32,270 nucleotides of DNA from Caldilineaceae bacterium SB0664_bin_27 (GTDB lineage Bacteria; Chloroflexota; Anaerolineae; Caldilineales; Caldilineaceae): positions 14,479-46,748 of the forward strand of contig VXRG01000037.1 in the NCBI GenBank assembly GCA_009838625.1, given 5' to 3'. The position numbers and the translations under genes are program-made. Under the pieces are notes generated by a model. The model searched no databases and was not told the DNA's origin. It saw only the letters and a program-made list of their open reading frames with translations. Positions 29,856 through 32,270 of the stretch are shown in pieces; within the stretch, counting starts at the first letter, position 1; each line of letters begins with the position of its first letter.

Positions 29856-31601
29856 CTACCGCTCTTTGAGGTAGGTCTCGGTCATCGTATGCCAGAAGCT
29901 GATGCGGCTCTGGCCGTAGCCTCCGACCCAGGGCTGAATCTGGAACCAGCCGCGGATGTAACCAGTCGGGATTACGAGCGCAGCGTCGGTGAACTTCTTC
30001 AGCATGGCCTGTGAACGCTCACAGTATTCGGGGCTGCCGGGATCCATTGAGAGAAGTGCATCGATCTCCTCGTCCCAGCCTTCTTCGGTATAGTTCGTCC
30101 AGGACTGATAGGCGCCGCCGCGCGTATGGGCGATTCCTTCCAGGAGATAGCCCGGACGCGGGAGGAAGGAGCCACCGCTGGTTACGCGTAGTGCAACCAG
30201 TCCCTCACCGTCGACAAACTCGGCCTCGGCGTTCTTGATCTCGACATCCTCGATTCCGAGGTTAACGCGCCACATTTCCTGGATGATCTGGGCGGCTCGG
30301 ATGCGGGGCGGATCGCTCCCACCGGTCAGGATGCGAATCTTGGGAACTGTTTCGCCGGTGGGACCATACTTTGACTCGGCCAGGAATTCTGCGGCCCTTT
30401 CCGGATTGAAGGGATAGGGCTGGAAGTCGGCGTCAAAGCACTGATAGGAGGGAGCCATCGGGCTGCCAGCGTTGCTGGGCGCCTGCTCGCCTTCCCAGGC
30501 GATTTCAGCTACTTTCTCCCACTCGATTGCAGACATCAGGGCGCGGCGCAGGTTGACGTCGTCGGCCGGCTCCTGGTCGGTGACGAAGTACATTGCCCAG
30601 AATGCGGAGATGGGAATCTCACGGAAGGCTTCAGGTTGATTCTGGCGCAACAGGACAGACGAAGGACCTGCGAGCTGCAGAGCCAGGTCAATCTCGTCGT
30701 TCTCGAACATGAGGAGAATCGTCTGGAAGTCACGGATGGTGGTGGCTTCGATGCCGTCCAACAGGGTCGGCTTGCCCCACCAGTTCGGGTTGCGTTCAAA
30801 GCGGTAGATTGCGTCCGGCTCAGGCGACAGGTGGACCGGCCTGAAGGGGCCGCTGACGATCAGATCGGCTGCGTTTTCACCCTGGAAGAAGCGTTCGGCC
30901 ATCGCGCCGCGCCATTCGGTCGCGTCGTTGAACTCGTCGGCTCTTTCAAGGAGATCGGCGTACTGATCAAAGCGGGCGGGAGCTGCCTCACGGAAGCCCC
31001 ACAGCTGCGGCAGCGAACCCTCAGGGCGCCAAAGCTCAACCTTCAGCGTTTTGTCGTCCAGAGCGGTAAGACCGGCGATCGTTTCGGTCTCGCCGTCGGC
31101 GAATTCGTCAATGCCCATGACTGCGCCCATTACGAAGTTGCGCGGCCAAGAGTTGCGGTCGGAGTGGAAGATATAGTTCCACCAGTCAATCGCATCCTGG
31201 GCAGTGATTGATTTGCCGTCGGACCAGACCGCCTCTTCCTGGATATGGAAGATGTATTCGGTGAGATCGTCGTTCACTTCCCAGTCGGTGGTGAAGAGGC
31301 CAGGCATTACGGTGCCGTCGATGTCCACCAGGAAGGGAGGCATGAACATGTGGCCGAAGTTACAGGGGCTGCCGTAGTCGATTCCAGGGAAGGGACCGGA
31401 ACCGCAGCCGCCTTCGTGCACGACGTTGAGGATCTGGTCTTCGGCCGCGTCATCAGGCAGCATGACTTCCGGCATCATGTCGCCGCTTTCCGCCATCTCG
31501 CCACCGTCACCCGCCGGGGCTGCCGGCGCGACACATGCGGTCAGCGAGAGGCCAAGGACCAGGACGAGGCCTATCAGAATTTGCCATCGAAATCTCGACA
31601 T
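29856..31601 (-). CDS. Family 5 extracellular solute-binding lipoprotein (cassette 2)
   Basis: The 581-aa SBP_bac_5 protein has signal peptide MSRFRWQILIGLVLVLGLSL ending in lipobox LTAC (Cys23), then an Asp/Glu/Met-rich linker. Family marks include IFHIQEEAVWSDGKSITAQDAIDWW, NPNWWGKPTLLDGIE and NPERAAEFLAESKYG. A Cys-containing segment, EGGCGSGPFPGIDYGSPCNFG, near the mature N-terminus is unusual and may form a disulfide. ATG at 31601 has AAGGAGTG 7 nt upstream and matches the signal peptide; a longer in-frame start (TTG 31730) is discussed separately. It is only distantly related to the cassette 1 lipoprotein, so the two importers probably have different ligands. First gene of the right block. 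Confidence 0.93.
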   Translation of the reverse strand: MSRFRWQILIGLVLVLGLSLTACVAPAAPAGDGGEMAESGDMMPEVMLPDDAAEDQILNVVHEGGCGSGPFPGIDYGSPCNFGHMFMPPFLVDIDGTVMPGLFTTDWEVNDDLTEYIFHIQEEAVWSDGKSITAQDAIDWWNYIFHSDRNSWPRNFVMGAVMGIDEFADGETETIAGLTALDDKTLKVELWRPEGSLPQLWGFREAAPARFDQYADLLERADEFNDATEWRGAMAERFFQGENAADLIVSGPFRPVHLSPEPDAIYRFERNPNWWGKPTLLDGIEATTIRDFQTILLMFENDEIDLALQLAGPSSVLLRQNQPEAFREIPISAFWAMYFVTDQEPADDVNLRRALMSAIEWEKVAEIAWEGEQAPSNAGSPMAPSYQCFDADFQPYPFNPERAAEFLAESKYGPTGETVPKIRILTGGSDPPRIRAAQIIQEMWRVNLGIEDVEIKNAEAEFVDGEGLVALRVTSGGSFLPRPGYLLEGIAHTRGGAYQSWTNYTEEGWDEEIDALLSMDPGSPEYCERSQAMLKKFTDAALVIPTGYIRGWFQIQPWVGGYGQSRISFWHTMTETYLKER

Positions 31602-31730
31602 GCTTTTCACTCCTTGCTGAATGGGTGCACCCGAGGGGGGCGCGCAGTGAAATCCTGCCTGGATCTGATGAAGTGGCGGCTTCAATGCGATGCCGCCGCA
31701 ACAAGAACAGTTCTGTCTTTTTTTCCCCAA

Positions 31731-31741
31731 TCACCTCCTTT
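31731..31741 (-). promoter_or_regulatory. Full-consensus Shine-Dalgarno inside the leader
   Basis: AAAGGAGGTGA is an extended complement to the 16S 3' end and is stronger than the site used by the lipoprotein start 130 nt downstream. The next triplet, TTG at 31730, opens a frame of 43 codons that joins the lipoprotein in frame. Spacing (3 nt from GGAGG) is tight for initiation, so use as a start is doubtful. Confidence 0.5.
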
Positions 31742-32126
31742 CACAAGAGAACCTGCGCTTGCGAAAATCAGGCCGGAACTAAGGCGCTTACAGGACCGGC
31801 TCTGAACGAAGACTGGCGCTGTAGAATCCGAACATACCGCCTAAGCCAAGGGAAGAAAGGCAGTTCGACAACCGGGCGGGGCACTCTTCGGCCAGGATAC
31901 GATTGCCGTTCCTTTCGTCGCGCATGGCAGTGTCTTCAGAATAGAAAATACTGACGGAAAGATTCGAGTCTGAGTGTGGTCAGCAAGTTGGGAATTGGTC
32001 TTCTAATGGCGAGAGGCAATGTGCCGTGAACTGCATAGTAAGCAAACGAAGCGGCACCGCAATTTGAAGTCAAGAGACGAGTCTACGCTGAATTGCGAAC
32101 TTGAATCCTATCGCCGTTCGATGCGC

Positions 32127-32155
32127 ATGATACTCTAACAGTTTCCGGTTGTCAA
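32127..32155 (-). promoter_or_regulatory. Sigma70-type promoter for the cassette 2/catabolic operon
   Basis: On the minus strand there is a perfect TTGACA (32155-32150), 17 bp, then TATCAT (32132-32127, five of six consensus bases). Transcription would begin near 32120, giving a leader of about 520 nt. Region 31742-32120 holds no gene I can support and no riboswitch class that I recognise; 32156-32231 also shows nothing. Confidence 0.65.
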
Positions 32156-32231
32156 TGAGCCGAAACCGGCGCTTAAGGACAGTTGCGTCTGATCTGGTTT
32201 GCCGGCATTTGCAACGGTAGTCAGGGGGGCT

Positions 32232-32270
32232 CGAAGGGCCGCGAAGAACACCTTTTTTTGTCCGCGGAGG
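32232..32270. repeat. Interspersed repeat copy at right edge (truncated by window)
   Basis: CGAAGGGCC, GCGAAGAACACC, a T run, then GTCCGCGGAGG match the 1-170 repeat family, lacking the ACTAAGGGCC insert and with a longer T run. It continues past the window edge. It lies about 77 bp upstream of the -35 box of the right-hand operon, so the cluster begins and ends next to the same repeat family. Confidence 0.85.

Noticed and set aside
31790..31925. 45-codon minus-strand frame in the long leader (ATG at 31925)
   Set aside because: No convincing Shine-Dalgarno, no recognisable sequence; chance open frame in the leader.
31602..32120. Known riboswitch or T-box in the leader
   Set aside because: I looked for familiar cobalamin, SAM, TPP, glycine and T-box sequence blocks and saw none; a covariance search (Rfam) would settle it.

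Overview
The window reads as a high-GC bacterial accessory catabolic island. It most resembles an environmental Chloroflexota (Caldilinea-like) genome. That guess rests on the style of the two lipoprotein binding proteins (short signal peptide, LAAC/LTAC lipobox, then an Ala/Pro/Asp/Glu-rich linker), on the mix of PhyH, Gfo/Idh/MocA, sialidase-like and Dpp-type transport genes, and on interspersed 'GCGAAGAA...CCGCGGAGG' repeats. There is no 16S or other phylogenetic marker, so the assignment is tentative. Twenty-three of the 24 genes lie on the minus strand and are read right to left.

Right block (about 32,150 down to 20,023): a consensus-like sigma70 promoter (TTGACA-N17-TATCAT) precedes a ~520-nt leader. 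The genes that follow are a binding lipoprotein, two Dpp-type permeases, a small protein resembling the sheet domain of Gfo/Idh/MocA enzymes, a Gfo/Idh/MocA dehydrogenase, an Ldh_2-type dehydrogenase, a second Gfo/Idh/MocA enzyme, a cytoplasmic sialidase/BNR-fold protein, a third Gfo/Idh/MocA enzyme, and an HpcH/HpaI-type aldolase. Spacing is tight, with two 4-bp ATGA overlaps. The set suggests uptake, oxidation and aldol cleavage of a sugar-acid-like compound.

Middle block (19,802 down to 5,600): a second promoter (TTGACA-N18-TATACC) drives a second binding protein-permease-permease cassette. It continues into a LamG-Ig-Ig-LamG protein, a five-bladed-propeller glycosidase-like protein, a Kelch protein, a PhyH dioxygenase, a second propeller protein, a UGSC-family selenoprotein and another PhyH dioxygenase. 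The selenoprotein is the main discovery: an in-frame UGA at 7978-7980 splits what is otherwise one 547-codon gene. It sits exactly where selenocysteine belongs in a U-x-x-C motif and is followed by a plausible bacterial SECIS hairpin.

Left block (5,552 down to 1): a lone plus-strand membrane-anchored protein of unknown function, then a third propeller protein, a divergent GH127-like protein and a PIG-L-superfamily protein, ending in a cluster of 55-bp repeats. A related repeat lies at the right edge, so the whole cluster is bracketed by the same repeat family.

Overall logic (inference): two ABC importers, whose ATPases must be encoded elsewhere, bring in small glycosides or sugar-acid conjugates. 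A set of carbohydrate-active folds without signal peptides then processes them in the cytoplasm together with two Fe(II)/2-oxoglutarate oxygenases, four dehydrogenases, an aldolase and a selenoprotein. The substrate cannot be read from the sequence.
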